Assembly (NCBI GenBank): GCA_943846615.1
Contig: OX044354.1
Coordinates: forward strand, 496,001-560,000
Source of the DNA: an uncultured Amylibacter sp.
GTDB taxonomy: Bacteria; Pseudomonadota; Alphaproteobacteria; Rhodobacterales; Rhodobacteraceae
DNA length: 64,000 nt
Direction of reading: 5' to 3'
The notes beneath the pieces were generated by a model. It ran no database searches, was not told the origin of the DNA, and was given only the letters and a program-made list of their open reading frames with translations. Of the stretch, positions 35,902-44,510 are shown one piece after another (the first letter of the stretch is position 1; each line of letters starts with the position of its first letter). A program made the position numbers and the translations under genes.

Positions 35902-36605
35902 CCGCGCCCCACAAACGGCATCTTGTTCGCCATGATCGTCATCGACAAAACATTTGTCGACAGCGGCAATTGGGCCATGTTCCACACCGCATCTGCTGCA
36001 TCAGACACAGCCATTGTCGCCGCTGTTCCACCCGCGCGGATCAGGTTTTCAACCATTTCGGTATGCGCATTCCCGATATCGATTTGCCCGCAACAAATGT
36101 TCAAATCCCGCCCATCCAGCGCAATGGTTTTCGTCAGACCCGTAATCGCATGTTTGGTCGCGGTATAGGGTGCGGAGCCTTCGCGCGGGGTTTGCGCCGA
36201 AATCGAACCGTTGTTTATGATCCGCCCACCGTTTGCGGTCATATGGCGAAACGCCTCGCGGGCGCACAGGAACATTCCCGTTAAATTCACATCAACACTG
36301 CGCTGCCAATCATCCAGAGATATTTGGTCGATCCGCGCTTGGGGTGTGAAAATCCCCGCATTGTTAAACAAAACATCAATACCGGAAAACCGATCCGCAA
36401 CTTCGTTAAAGCCGCCAATCACTTGATTTTCCTTTGTAATGTCACAAACGACGGTATGGGCATTTGGGTGATTATCTGCCTCCCGCGCCAATTCATCACC
36501 ACGTCGCGCCAACAGGCCGACATTCCATCCCTGTGCTAAAAACAGCTGCGCGACGTTTGCGCCGATGCCACTGCTGGCGCCTGTGACGATAATTGTTTTG
36601 CCCAT
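35898..36605 (-). CDS. short-chain dehydrogenase/reductase
   Basis: A 235-residue classical SDR with TGASSGIG (residues 8–15), NNAG, a serine in NNGSISAQ and the active-site YTATK motif. NAD(P)-dependent oxidoreductase of unknown substrate. It is divergent from a ureohydrolase gene (77-base gap) and convergent with rimI. RBS GGAGG is visible in the gap. Confidence 0.82.
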   Translation of the reverse strand: MGKTIIVTGASSGIGANVAQLFLAQGWNVGLLARRGDELAREADNHPNAHTVVCDITKENQVIGGFNEVADRFSGIDVLFNNAGIFTPQARIDQISLDDWQRSVDVNLTGMFLCAREAFRHMTANGGRIINNGSISAQTPREGSAPYTATKHAITGLTKTIALDGRDLNICCGQIDIGNAHTEMVENLIRAGGTAATMAVSDAADAVWNMAQLPLSTNVLSMTIMANKMPFVGRG

Positions 36606-36682
36606 TTTGACCTCCTGAGTGTCGTAAAATTACTGGCATGCCAAACCCAAAGATGCAAACGTAACTCAACAAGGAGATCACC

Positions 36683-37645
36683 ATGCCCAAAACCCCAAAC
36701 AGTTTTTTCCAACCCGTTGACGGCATGGAAATGCCGCGTTTTGCTGGTGTGCCCAGTTTCATGCGATTGCCGCATTTATCGCTGGACGCAGGCGAAATCG
36801 ATGATGTCGACGTTGGCTTAATCGGCGTGCCATGGGATGCGGGCACCACCAACCGCCCTGGTCCACGACACGGGCCACGACAAATGCGCGATCTGTCCAC
36901 GATGATCCGCGCCATGAACGGTGCCACGCGCATCAAGCCGTTTGAGATGGCGAACTTTGCCGATCTTGGTGATGCCCCCGTGAACCCCGCAGATATTCAA
37001 GATTGCATGGATCGCATCACTGCGTTTTACAAACAGGTTGTTGCCAAGGGAATCAAGCCGATGACAATCGGCGGCGATCATCTGACCAGTCTGCCAGTCT
37101 TGCGCGCTATTGCCGCCGATGCTCCCGTTGGCATGATCCATTTCGACGCCCACACCGATTTGTTCGAGAGCTATTTTGACGGTTACAAATACACCCATGG
37201 CACCCCCTTTCGCCGCGCCATCGAGGAAGGATTATTGGACCCCAAACGCGTAATTCAAATCGGCATTCGCGGCACGATGTATGACGGCGAAGATATCGAA
37301 TGGGGCCGTGAACAGGGTGTCACGATTATTCAGATCGAGGAATTATTTGATCGCGGCATTGCCGATGTGATGAAACAGGCCCGCCAGATCGTCGGCGAAC
37401 AAGAAACCTATTGTTCCTACGACATCGATTTCATCGATCCCACCTTCGCCCCCGGAACAGGCACACCCGAGGTAGGCGGCCCGACCAGTTTCCAAGGGCT
37501 TCAGGTCGTTCGCGAACTAACAGGCGTTAATTTGGTCGGCATGGATTTGGTCGAAGTATCGCCCCCATTCGATCAATCCGGCGCGACCGCATGGTTAGGC
37601 ATTTCCATCGTTTTCGAAATGCTGTGCATCTTGGCGCAACAATAA
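36683..37645 (+). CDS. agmatinase-family ureohydrolase, second copy
   Basis: A 320-residue manganese ureohydrolase with GGDHLTSLP, FDAHTDLFE and SYDIDFIDPTFAPGTGTPE metal-binding motifs. It differs clearly from the speB gene at 10002 and carries an N-terminal extension (SFFQPVDGMEMPRFAG) typical of the group that includes guanidinobutyrase and related enzymes. The substrate may be agmatine, guanidinobutyrate, guanidinopropionate or guanidine. It is a single gene with AAGGAG before the start. Confidence 0.8.
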   Translation: MPKTPNSFFQPVDGMEMPRFAGVPSFMRLPHLSLDAGEIDDVDVGLIGVPWDAGTTNRPGPRHGPRQMRDLSTMIRAMNGATRIKPFEMANFADLGDAPVNPADIQDCMDRITAFYKQVVAKGIKPMTIGGDHLTSLPVLRAIAADAPVGMIHFDAHTDLFESYFDGYKYTHGTPFRRAIEEGLLDPKRVIQIGIRGTMYDGEDIEWGREQGVTIIQIEELFDRGIADVMKQARQIVGEQETYCSYDIDFIDPTFAPGTGTPEVGGPTSFQGLQVVRELTGVNLVGMDLVEVSPPFDQSGATAWLGISIVFEMLCILAQQ

Positions 37646-37751
37646 GCACCCAAAACACAGGTTTTTTCGACAGATTGCGACGTTTTTCACGTGGTAGCGC
37701 AGCTGCACCTACGCTATCGTGGTCGATAACACCTACATAAGGACATATCGC

Positions 37752-39635
37752 ATGGAACCAATCACGCTAAGCTTGGAAATGATTGCGGTTTTATGTCTGT
37801 TGGGATTTACAGTCTTTTTATTCGTTTCCGAAATCGTGCGCGTCGATCTAGCTGCATTGATCGTAATGGTTATGCTGGGCGCGCTCAGCTATATTCCTGC
37901 CTTAAACGGTTTGGCGGATGTGAAACATCTGTTTGATGGTTTTGCGTCCAACGCCGTGATTTCGATCATCGCGGTGATGATTATCGGCGCGGGATTGGAT
38001 AAAACTGGATTGATGAACACCGTCGCCGCCAAGATTTTGCAAATTGGTGGTACCACGGAAAAACGAATTATTCCCGTGGTGTCAGGCACCGTTGGTTTCA
38101 TTTCCAGTTTCTTGCAAAACGTGGGCGCTGCTGCGCTATTCCTCCCCGTGGTCAGCCGCATTTCAGCGCGCACAGAAATCCCCATGTCGCGTCTGTTAAT
38201 GCCGATGGGTTTTTGTGCGATTTTGGGCGGCACAATGACGATGGTTGGCTCTTCACCTTTGATTTTGCTAAATGATCTTTTGGTTACAGCCAACGGCGAT
38301 CTACCCTCAAATATGCAAATGGAACCCTTCAGCCTGTTTTCCGTCGCGCCTGTTGGTGCGGCGCTGGTTGTAACAGGTATTTTGTATTTCGTTTTGTTTG
38401 GTCGATGGGTTCTGCCCGGTGATACGGGTGTTTCCCAAGGTGTTACAGGCCAATCGATGAAGGACTATTTGAAACGCATCTATGGACTAAAAGCGGACAT
38501 CGTCGAGGTTGTTGTTCCTGATGGCTCAATCTTGTTGGGTGAAACATTGGGCGATTTGATGGATGCGCACCATATTTACGTGATCGGCACCTACCACAAC
38601 GGTAAACGCTGGGTTGGGCCCAGCTTGGACACCGAGATCACGCCACCATGTCGTTTGGCAATCCTTGGCCGCAAGAAAGTCATTCAACAGATGTGCGAAG
38701 ATTATGGCCTAGATGTTTTGCCAAAACTTGAAGTTTTCTCCGAAGAGTTCGTTCCAACCAAGGCAGGCGTAGCCGAGGTGGTTATCCCACCGGCGTCCAG
38801 CCTGATCGGCAAAACCGCCCGAGATCTACAATTTCGCAAGGCTTACGGCATGTCCCTGTTGGCAATCCACCGCGCCGAAGAAACATACAGTCACGTCGAA
38901 ACCGACGATCACAAGGCAACGCGAATTAGTAACATGGAATTGCACGTCGGTGATACATTAGTCGTTCAAACCCAATGGGAAGCGTTAACACGTCTAAAAT
39001 CAGACCGCGATTTCGTGATCATCACATCCGATTACCCCCAAGAGGAATTGCGCCCACAAAAAGTTGGCTGGGCTTTGGTATTCTTCTTGATCGCATTGGG
39101 TATGATCCTCTTCACCCCTGTGCGTCTGTCGCTGTGCCTTTTGGTGGGCGCGGTTGGCATGATCACAACCAAGGTATTATCAATCGACGAGGCATACGGC
39201 GCTGTAGGGTGGAACACTGTGTTCCTATTGGCGGGGTTAATCCCATTGGGCCAAGCCGTGCAATCCACAGGCACGGCCGAATGGATTGCCCAAGGTGTGT
39301 TAATGATTTTAGACGGTTGGCCGATTTGGGCGTTACAGGTCGGTGTGGCGATCTTGGCGACTGTTTTCACGCTGGTCATGTCCAACGTGGGCGCGACGGT
39401 GTTATTGGTACCACTGGCGGTTTCCATCGCCGTAGCAGCAGGCGGTGATCCCGCGATTTTCGCCATGACAGTTGCGATTTCCACATCAAATTCATTCCTG
39501 ATCCCAACCCATCAGGTGAACGCATTGATCATGGGGCCAGCGGGATACCGTGTGGCGGATTTTGTGAAAACCGGTGGCATTATGACCATCCTATTCTTGG
39601 TCGTCTCCATGGTGATGATGAATTTGGTATTCTAA
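37752..39635 (+). CDS. SLC13/DASS-type transporter with two RCK_C (TrkA-C) domains
   Basis: A 627-residue inner-membrane protein. About six membrane segments (residues 1–220), then two cytoplasmic RCK_C/TrkA-C domains (near 250–310 and 335–420; for example DGSILLGETLGDL and PPASSLIGKTARDLQFRK), then five or more segments including SNVGATVLLVPLA and TSNSFLIPTHQVNALIMGPAGY. Such proteins transport sulfate, dicarboxylates or other anions with sodium; RCK_C domains suggest gating by a nucleotide. The start at 37752 follows AAGGACA. The stop codon is immediately followed by the ATG of a potassium-channel-like gene. Confidence 0.82.
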   Translation: MEPITLSLEMIAVLCLLGFTVFLFVSEIVRVDLAALIVMVMLGALSYIPALNGLADVKHLFDGFASNAVISIIAVMIIGAGLDKTGLMNTVAAKILQIGGTTEKRIIPVVSGTVGFISSFLQNVGAAALFLPVVSRISARTEIPMSRLLMPMGFCAILGGTMTMVGSSPLILLNDLLVTANGDLPSNMQMEPFSLFSVAPVGAALVVTGILYFVLFGRWVLPGDTGVSQGVTGQSMKDYLKRIYGLKADIVEVVVPDGSILLGETLGDLMDAHHIYVIGTYHNGKRWVGPSLDTEITPPCRLAILGRKKVIQQMCEDYGLDVLPKLEVFSEEFVPTKAGVAEVVIPPASSLIGKTARDLQFRKAYGMSLLAIHRAEETYSHVETDDHKATRISNMELHVGDTLVVQTQWEALTRLKSDRDFVIITSDYPQEELRPQKVGWALVFFLIALGMILFTPVRLSLCLLVGAVGMITTKVLSIDEAYGAVGWNTVFLLAGLIPLGQAVQSTGTAEWIAQGVLMILDGWPIWALQVGVAILATVFTLVMSNVGATVLLVPLAVSIAVAAGGDPAIFAMTVAISTSNSFLIPTHQVNALIMGPAGYRVADFVKTGGIMTILFLVVSMVMMNLVF

Positions 39636-40064
39636 ATGTTCATCCAATTGTTCTTGGGCAGCGTTTTAATTTGCGCCACAACCTTGTCTGCGGCCCTGTC
39701 GTGGTGGGGGTTAGAGGTGGCATTGCTGCGAACCCATAAATGGGTCATCCGCGCACCGCACGGGCCAAAATTGATTGTCATTTTAACCATGTCGATGCTT
39801 TGGGCATTGATGCTAATGACCGTATCCGTCTGGATATGGGCAATCGCATTATGGATTTTGAACATTTTTCAAACAATCGAGGCATCGGTCTACTTTTCGT
39901 TAGTCGCGTTCACGACCTTGGGATTTGGTGATATTTTACTGCCCGTTGAATGGCGATTATTGGGTGGATTGGCGGCGGCAAATGGCTTGCTAATCTTCGG
40001 TATTTTAACGGCTATGTTGGTGGAAACATTGCGCCAAACACGCCTGCGCCAACGCGACGGCTGA
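39636..40064 (+). CDS. two-pore-helix potassium channel-like membrane protein
   Basis: A 142-residue protein with about three to four membrane segments and a potassium selectivity-filter sequence TTLGFGD at residues 93–99, preceded by the pore helix region ASVYFSLVAF. There is no cytoplasmic RCK domain in this gene. It starts on the base after the SLC13-type stop codon, so translation is probably coupled. One reading is that anion/sodium uptake by the neighbour is balanced by this ion path; that is inference. Confidence 0.75.
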   Translation: MFIQLFLGSVLICATTLSAALSWWGLEVALLRTHKWVIRAPHGPKLIVILTMSMLWALMLMTVSVWIWAIALWILNIFQTIEASVYFSLVAFTTLGFGDILLPVEWRLLGGLAAANGLLIFGILTAMLVETLRQTRLRQRDG

Positions 40065-40066
40065 TC

Positions 40067-41596
40067 TCATTCTTCCATCGGTTCCAACGTCAATTCGTTC
40101 GATATTTGACTACGCAGATCATCCGTGTGTAATGGCCCCGTAGGGCGCGCCAAACGGTAATTTTTCACCCAATGCAAACGATCCACCGCACGCGTAATTG
40201 AAACATAGGCTAGACGTTTCCACAGCGGAATTCCCGCCTCTATGCGGCCCATCTTGGCGGCGACAAACAGATCGGGTGCGAACACCTGAACATCCGACCA
40301 CTGTGAACCCTGCGCCTTGTGTATGGTACAGGCAGCGCCATGAACAAACGCCGCACCCATGCGGGCGGCAAAGGGAATAAATGGCTCTTCTTGATCGGGC
40401 GCTTCGATTTTGATGATGGATGCGGCGGACACTTGGGGGTCTTCGGCACCAATCACATGCAGGCGCGAAAATCCAGGCTTGCGCCCATCCCCCAAATACA
40501 CACATTGCGCCCCTTTAATCAGGCCGCGCGCCTCCAGATCAATGCGTTTTTTGCGATGCTTCATCGGCAATTCAATACCATCACAAATCAACGGCTCGCC
40601 TGATAGTAGCCGATCCTCGGGCGCATCAAACGCACGTCGAAACGCCTGAATCAAACGTATGCGCGTGGCATTGCGCCAAACCAAAACAGGCGAACGGGCC
40701 ATCAAATCAGATTGCACAGAAGGCGCCATCACAACGCGATCATCCTTGCGCGCGGTATCCTCGATCATGCGTTCAAAATCTTGGAATGTCAGCTCGGCAT
40801 CAGACAGGGCATGGGCCAAATCCAAAATCGGGCTATCGCCTGCCTGACGGTGAATGCGTGTTAAATGACGTTGGCGCGATTTGGGTATATTTTCAAATGC
40901 CATCGCACCTGATTGACCCACAGGTGCCAATTGCGCGGGATCGCCAAACATCACCAATGTAGAAAATATTTCCTTTAGATCATCGAACTGTTTGTCATCC
41001 AACATCGAACTTTCGTCAATGAATCCGATGTCCAAAGGTTCTTCGCGGCGCTTCCAACCAATGATAAAATCAGAGCCGCGCAAACCAGCCGTCGCCAAGG
41101 CACCTGGTATGGATTTGTTAACCTTGAAAAATTCCGCAGCGCGATCCAATGCCGCATCCGTCAGGCCCTCAATCTCAGGGCGTTCGCCCTGCCCGTTTAG
41201 CCATTCCGCAATCTTTTCATATTCGGGGTCATACATCGGGGTGTATAAAATGCGGTGAATGGTTGTCGCCTGCACCCCGCGATTGCGCAAAACGCTGGCG
41301 GCTTTGTTCGTTGGGGCCAAAATCGCCAAGGTACGGCGATCCTTGCGCGGCTTGCCCTCATAATCGCCCGAGATAAGTTCAACACCTGCATCCGTCAGCG
41401 CGTCCGCCAAATGCGCCAACAGTAATGTTTTACCAGACCCCGCCTTGCCCAAAATGGCCAAAACCTGATCCGACCCTTCGGCATGGGGCAACAGCGTTTC
41501 ATTTTCCAAATCCACGCCAGCGGACATCAACGCCGTGGTGACGGCATCATATGCATCTGCTTGATCTTCTGAATATTGCACGTCATGCCCCGCCAA
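40067..41596 (-). CDS. SF1 DNA helicase, RecD/Dda-like ATPase
   Basis: A 509-residue superfamily-1 helicase. Walker A is GKAGSGKT near residues 50–57; motif Ia APTNKAASVLR, Walker B IGFIDESSMLD, motif III VMFGDPAQLAPVG, and C-terminal motifs CTIHKAQGSQWSDVQV and AYVSITRA, which match UvrD_C_2 of RecD2/Dda proteins. It probably unwinds DNA 5' to 3' in repair or replication. It converges on the channel gene with 2 bases between stops and reads toward it from the luxI side. Confidence 0.85.
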   Translation of the reverse strand: MAGHDVQYSEDQADAYDAVTTALMSAGVDLENETLLPHAEGSDQVLAILGKAGSGKTLLLAHLADALTDAGVELISGDYEGKPRKDRRTLAILAPTNKAASVLRNRGVQATTIHRILYTPMYDPEYEKIAEWLNGQGERPEIEGLTDAALDRAAEFFKVNKSIPGALATAGLRGSDFIIGWKRREEPLDIGFIDESSMLDDKQFDDLKEIFSTLVMFGDPAQLAPVGQSGAMAFENIPKSRQRHLTRIHRQAGDSPILDLAHALSDAELTFQDFERMIEDTARKDDRVVMAPSVQSDLMARSPVLVWRNATRIRLIQAFRRAFDAPEDRLLSGEPLICDGIELPMKHRKKRIDLEARGLIKGAQCVYLGDGRKPGFSRLHVIGAEDPQVSAASIIKIEAPDQEEPFIPFAARMGAAFVHGAACTIHKAQGSQWSDVQVFAPDLFVAAKMGRIEAGIPLWKRLAYVSITRAVDRLHWVKNYRLARPTGPLHTDDLRSQISNELTLEPMEE

Positions 41597-41646
41597 ATCG
41601 CTTTGGCGAAGCTTACGAAATCACGCGCCAAGGTACCAGCACCAAG

Positions 41647-42279
41647 TCAAGCCGCGATGCGGTTTTGCACACCCATTGAACGCGCGTACCAGAGTTCAGA
41701 CAACACCACAGGAATTCGCGCTTGCTGCGCCATTCGTTCCAACGTTTGCTGATCAAACGTCCACGCCCCCGCACAGATTTTATCGCGCCCTTCGCCAACG
41801 GACCCCAGTATTTGTGGTGGCCAACCCAAACGGCGATACACCCGCACCATACGCGGATCAAAAATCGCGATCATGCTCTCTAATCCTTGGCTAATACCGA
41901 TCTGACAGCCCGCCAGCATCAACGCGGCAGATACCTGCACACTGTCCTCGGTCAGGTCAGGCGACAGGCAAAATCGTGTCGTTTCCCAGATATGTTCGGA
42001 TTGAATTTCGTGCCCAATCACATCCGCAAAATGATCATTCACCATCACACGTTCGGTTGTGGGCAATACCCGCATTGATCCGCCATGCGAACCATTGGGC
42101 ATGATCCAAACCACATACAACGGGTTCAGCGCATCATATTCATCGCGCTCATATCCCTGTGCATCCACGTTCACATCCCATTTCAAACGCTCCTTGAATT
42201 GGGTGGCGCGGTCGCGAAACATTGTGTCGCGCAGTTTCGGGTAATCATTCAACTCTTCAGCATAAATATAACGTAGCAT
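41647..42279 (-). CDS. acyl-homoserine-lactone synthase, LuxI family
   Basis: A 210-residue LuxI-type synthase that makes acyl-homoserine lactone from S-adenosylmethionine and an acylated carrier protein. The invariant residues are in place: R24, F28, W34, D46 and D49 (family D45/D48), R70 (GGSMRVLPT), and the ExxR pair in WETTRFCL. It lies downstream of luxR on the same strand behind CAGGAGGG. A candidate lux-box palindrome lies in the 96-base gap. Acyl-chain length cannot be deduced from sequence. Confidence 0.93.
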   Translation of the reverse strand: MLRYIYAEELNDYPKLRDTMFRDRATQFKERLKWDVNVDAQGYERDEYDALNPLYVVWIMPNGSHGGSMRVLPTTERVMVNDHFADVIGHEIQSEHIWETTRFCLSPDLTEDSVQVSAALMLAGCQIGISQGLESMIAIFDPRMVRVYRRLGWPPQILGSVGEGRDKICAGAWTFDQQTLERMAQQARIPVVLSELWYARSMGVQNRIAA

Positions 42280-42326
42280 AACAGCCCTCCTGAACAGAGA
42301 GCTACGCTGAGGACATGAATACAGGC

Positions 42327-42348
42327 CTACAGCAGCGTACGCTGGTAG
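42327..42348. promoter_or_regulatory. candidate lux box upstream of luxI
   Basis: CTAC (42327–42330), then a perfect 12-bp palindrome CAGCGTACGCTG (42333–42344), then GTAG (42345–42348). The whole is an imperfect 22-bp symmetric element about 50 bases before the luxI start, the position expected for LuxR–AHL binding. Not a match to a named consensus. Confidence 0.45.
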
Positions 42349-42375
42349 AACAAATGTGCCTAAAATTTAAAGAAA

Positions 42376-43089
42376 TTAGATGGTAATCAACCCCTGCGCC
42401 ATCGCCTTGGCAACAGCATGGGTGGTGTTATTAGCACCCAATTTGATCCGCGACGATTCAATATAGACTCGCAATGTATGTTCGGAAATTGATAACGCCT
42501 CTGCCACATGAGCACGATTTTGCCCCAAGCCCAATAACGTCAAACTATCGATTTCACGCGGTGACAGCTTGATTGTCATCTGCCCGCCCACTCGTTCCAA
42601 TACACGACGGGTATTTTCATGGATGTAGTGGGCTACTAACAACATATTGTAACGTTCACGCATTACAAAACGTTCCCATTTTGCATCTGTGGTGGTGTGA
42701 TTTACAGTAAAAAACGCCTGTTCGCCATTTGGGCCACGGATTGGGAACGAAATCCCTTGCGTGCCAACACCTGCTTCGTTGGCATCCATCAACAATTGAC
42801 GCGATGCTTTGGATGACCAGTCCAGCGTCTTCCATTCATAGGGTTCAAATTTTTGAAAAGCGTTCAAAACAACAGGATCAGATGCCCCTAAACGTTCGTC
42901 AACATAGTATTCTAACCAATCCGCGGAATAACTAGATAATGCAAAAATATCGGAACCAATCGAAATAGAATGATAGGTCGCGTGATCGACGTCAAATAAA
43001 CTTGCCGTCTTTAAGACAAGATTTTGTAAGCTCTCGTATGTATCAGCCTGTGCCAGCTGTTCCAAAAAGGCGGTTATCTTTTGGCTCAT
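42376..43089 (-). CDS. LuxR-type autoinducer-binding transcriptional regulator
   Basis: A 237-residue LuxR: an N-terminal autoinducer domain (about 15–160, with the pocket residues in YSADWLEYYVDERLGASDPVV, quoted in part, W in EPYEWKTLDW and G in GISFPIRGPNGEQ) and a C-terminal GerE/HTH domain (LSPREIDSLTLLGLGQNRAHVA; SEHTLRVYIESSRIKLGA in parts). It pairs with the downstream luxI. Its start lies inside the upstream small gene, overlapping it by 47 bases, with AGGA before the ATG. Confidence 0.92.
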   Translation of the reverse strand: MSQKITAFLEQLAQADTYESLQNLVLKTASLFDVDHATYHSISIGSDIFALSSYSADWLEYYVDERLGASDPVVLNAFQKFEPYEWKTLDWSSKASRQLLMDANEAGVGTQGISFPIRGPNGEQAFFTVNHTTTDAKWERFVMRERYNMLLVAHYIHENTRRVLERVGGQMTIKLSPREIDSLTLLGLGQNRAHVAEALSISEHTLRVYIESSRIKLGANNTTHAVAKAMAQGLITI

Positions 43090-43246
43090 CAGATCCTACT
43101 GCTACGCTTTCGCTGTCGATGCTTTTAATTTCGCCAGCGGCCATCAATATCGTATCGTCCAATTGTTCTGCTAAACGTCCCAGACTGTGATTGTCCGCGA
43201 AAGTTCGCAAGTCAGAAAGTACGTCAATAATCCAGTCATGTTGCAT
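43043..43246 (-). CDS. small acidic protein gene overlapping luxR
   Basis: A 67-residue acidic protein beginning MQHDWIIDVLSDLRTF and continuing SLGRLAEQLDDTILMAA, an amphipathic helical pair. I recall similar short proteins preceding luxR in roseobacters, but no function is known to me. The ATG at 43246 has GAGG 7 bases upstream; an ATG four codons earlier lacks this. The 3' end overlaps the first 47 bases of luxR in another frame, so translation of the two is probably coupled. The C-terminal 20 residues, within the overlap, look poorly constrained. Confidence 0.68.
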   Translation of the reverse strand: MQHDWIIDVLSDLRTFADNHSLGRLAEQLDDTILMAAGEIKSIDSESVAVGSDEPKDNRLFGTAGTG

Positions 43247-43392
43247 TAGAAACCTCATTTAAAATGGTTAACAACCCCTTAACATCGAGCTTAACACAAC
43301 CAAAATATGCAAAAAACTCGCGAAACGTCCCTAGCGATTTATGGGGAGATTCGAAAACCTAAGTGATTGAAATAAAATAACTTTAATTTCAA

Positions 43393-43420
43393 AAGTAAAA
43401 AGGGAGGCCGTGAGCCCCCC
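43393..43420 (-). terminator. intrinsic terminator after ppaC
   Basis: Read on the minus strand, a GC-rich hairpin (plus-strand GGGAGGC 43402–43408, loop CGTGA, GCCCCCC 43414–43420, one mismatch) is followed by TTTTTACTTTT. It lies 35 bases past the ppaC stop and separates it from the quorum-sensing genes. Confidence 0.75.
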
Positions 43421-43454
43421 AATTTCAACATAAATCAAAAGTGTTAATACTCAA

Positions 43455-44366
43455 CTATAGCGCGAGATTTGGGATAATTTGTTTCTTGCGTGAAACAACA
43501 CCCGGCAAAATCACGATATCGCCATCAACAGTCGCATCAAACGATTTTTCAGCCAATGCTTTGACCAGATCATTTGGCACCAACAGGCTCGCCTGCTCGT
43601 TCAGGATATCAACCACAAACAACAGAACCTGATCAACACCGTCTTCTGATGCAACGGTTGTCATCTCTGCCATCAGGCTGTCTTTGCGTGACAATACAGT
43701 CTCTGGGCTGGTTGTTTCCAAAACAGAAACGCGCAGCTTTGTTTCGCCAACGGCGTACTCTTTGGAATCCATGCGCAACAATTCAGCATCTGAAAATGCC
43801 GATACGTCAGATTTTGCGGCAAACATTTCGCCGGCGTATGCCTCGATGTTCACGTTCAAATCATTGGCCAATGATTTCGCCAATTCCACGTCAACATCTG
43901 TTGTTGTAGGGCTGCGGAATTCCAATGTATCGGACAGGATACATGACAAAATTAGACCTTTGATACCCGTAGGTGCAGATGCCAAATCATCACCCATCAT
44001 ACCGGCCATGATCGTCGCCGTTGATGCTACAGGTTTGATTGTGATGTTGATCGGACCTTTGGTGGTCAGGCCACCAACCAACAAGTGGTGATCGATGATC
44101 TCAGTGATGTTCGCATCCGCGATATCCGCAGGCAATTCCGCTGGGTTGTTTGTGTCAACGATAACAACATCCGCACCTGCGGCAGTTGTCAACAATTCTG
44201 GCGTTTCATAACCCCAGCGATCAATCACGAACGCGGCTTCTGTATTTGGCGTGCCCAAAACATATGGTGTTGCAGGTGTTCCGTTTTGTGACATGTACCA
44301 TGCCCAAATAATGGCAGAACCAGTTGCGTCTGTATCGGGGGCTTTGTGGCCGAAAACTTTGATCAT
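43455..44366 (-). CDS. ppaC: manganese-dependent inorganic pyrophosphatase (family II)
   Basis: A 303-residue DHH-family pyrophosphatase. Metal ligands are visible in GHKAPDTDATGSA (H7, D11, D13), VIVDTNN and IIDHH; the C-terminal DHHA2 domain carries the SRKDSLMAEM and VVSRKKQIIPNL substrate-binding lysine and arginine. It removes pyrophosphate from biosynthesis. The start at 44366 follows AAAGAGA; a frame extending to 44459 has no homology. Confidence 0.93.
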   Translation of the reverse strand: MIKVFGHKAPDTDATGSAIIWAWYMSQNGTPATPYVLGTPNTEAAFVIDRWGYETPELLTTAAGADVVIVDTNNPAELPADIADANITEIIDHHLLVGGLTTKGPINITIKPVASTATIMAGMMGDDLASAPTGIKGLILSCILSDTLEFRSPTTTDVDVELAKSLANDLNVNIEAYAGEMFAAKSDVSAFSDAELLRMDSKEYAVGETKLRVSVLETTSPETVLSRKDSLMAEMTTVASEDGVDQVLLFVVDILNEQASLLVPNDLVKALAEKSFDATVDGDIVILPGVVSRKKQIIPNLAL

Positions 44367-44510
44367 GATAATCTCTTTTTGTTGGTTTGGCGCCTTATAG
44401 AATGCGTTTTCAGTTCTGTAAACGGTACCCCGTGCATAGGGACTATGCGTCGCAATCATAGCGTTGCGTCCCAGCTGTTTTTGCGTATCTATTAAGTAGG
44501 GAGAAAAGAC

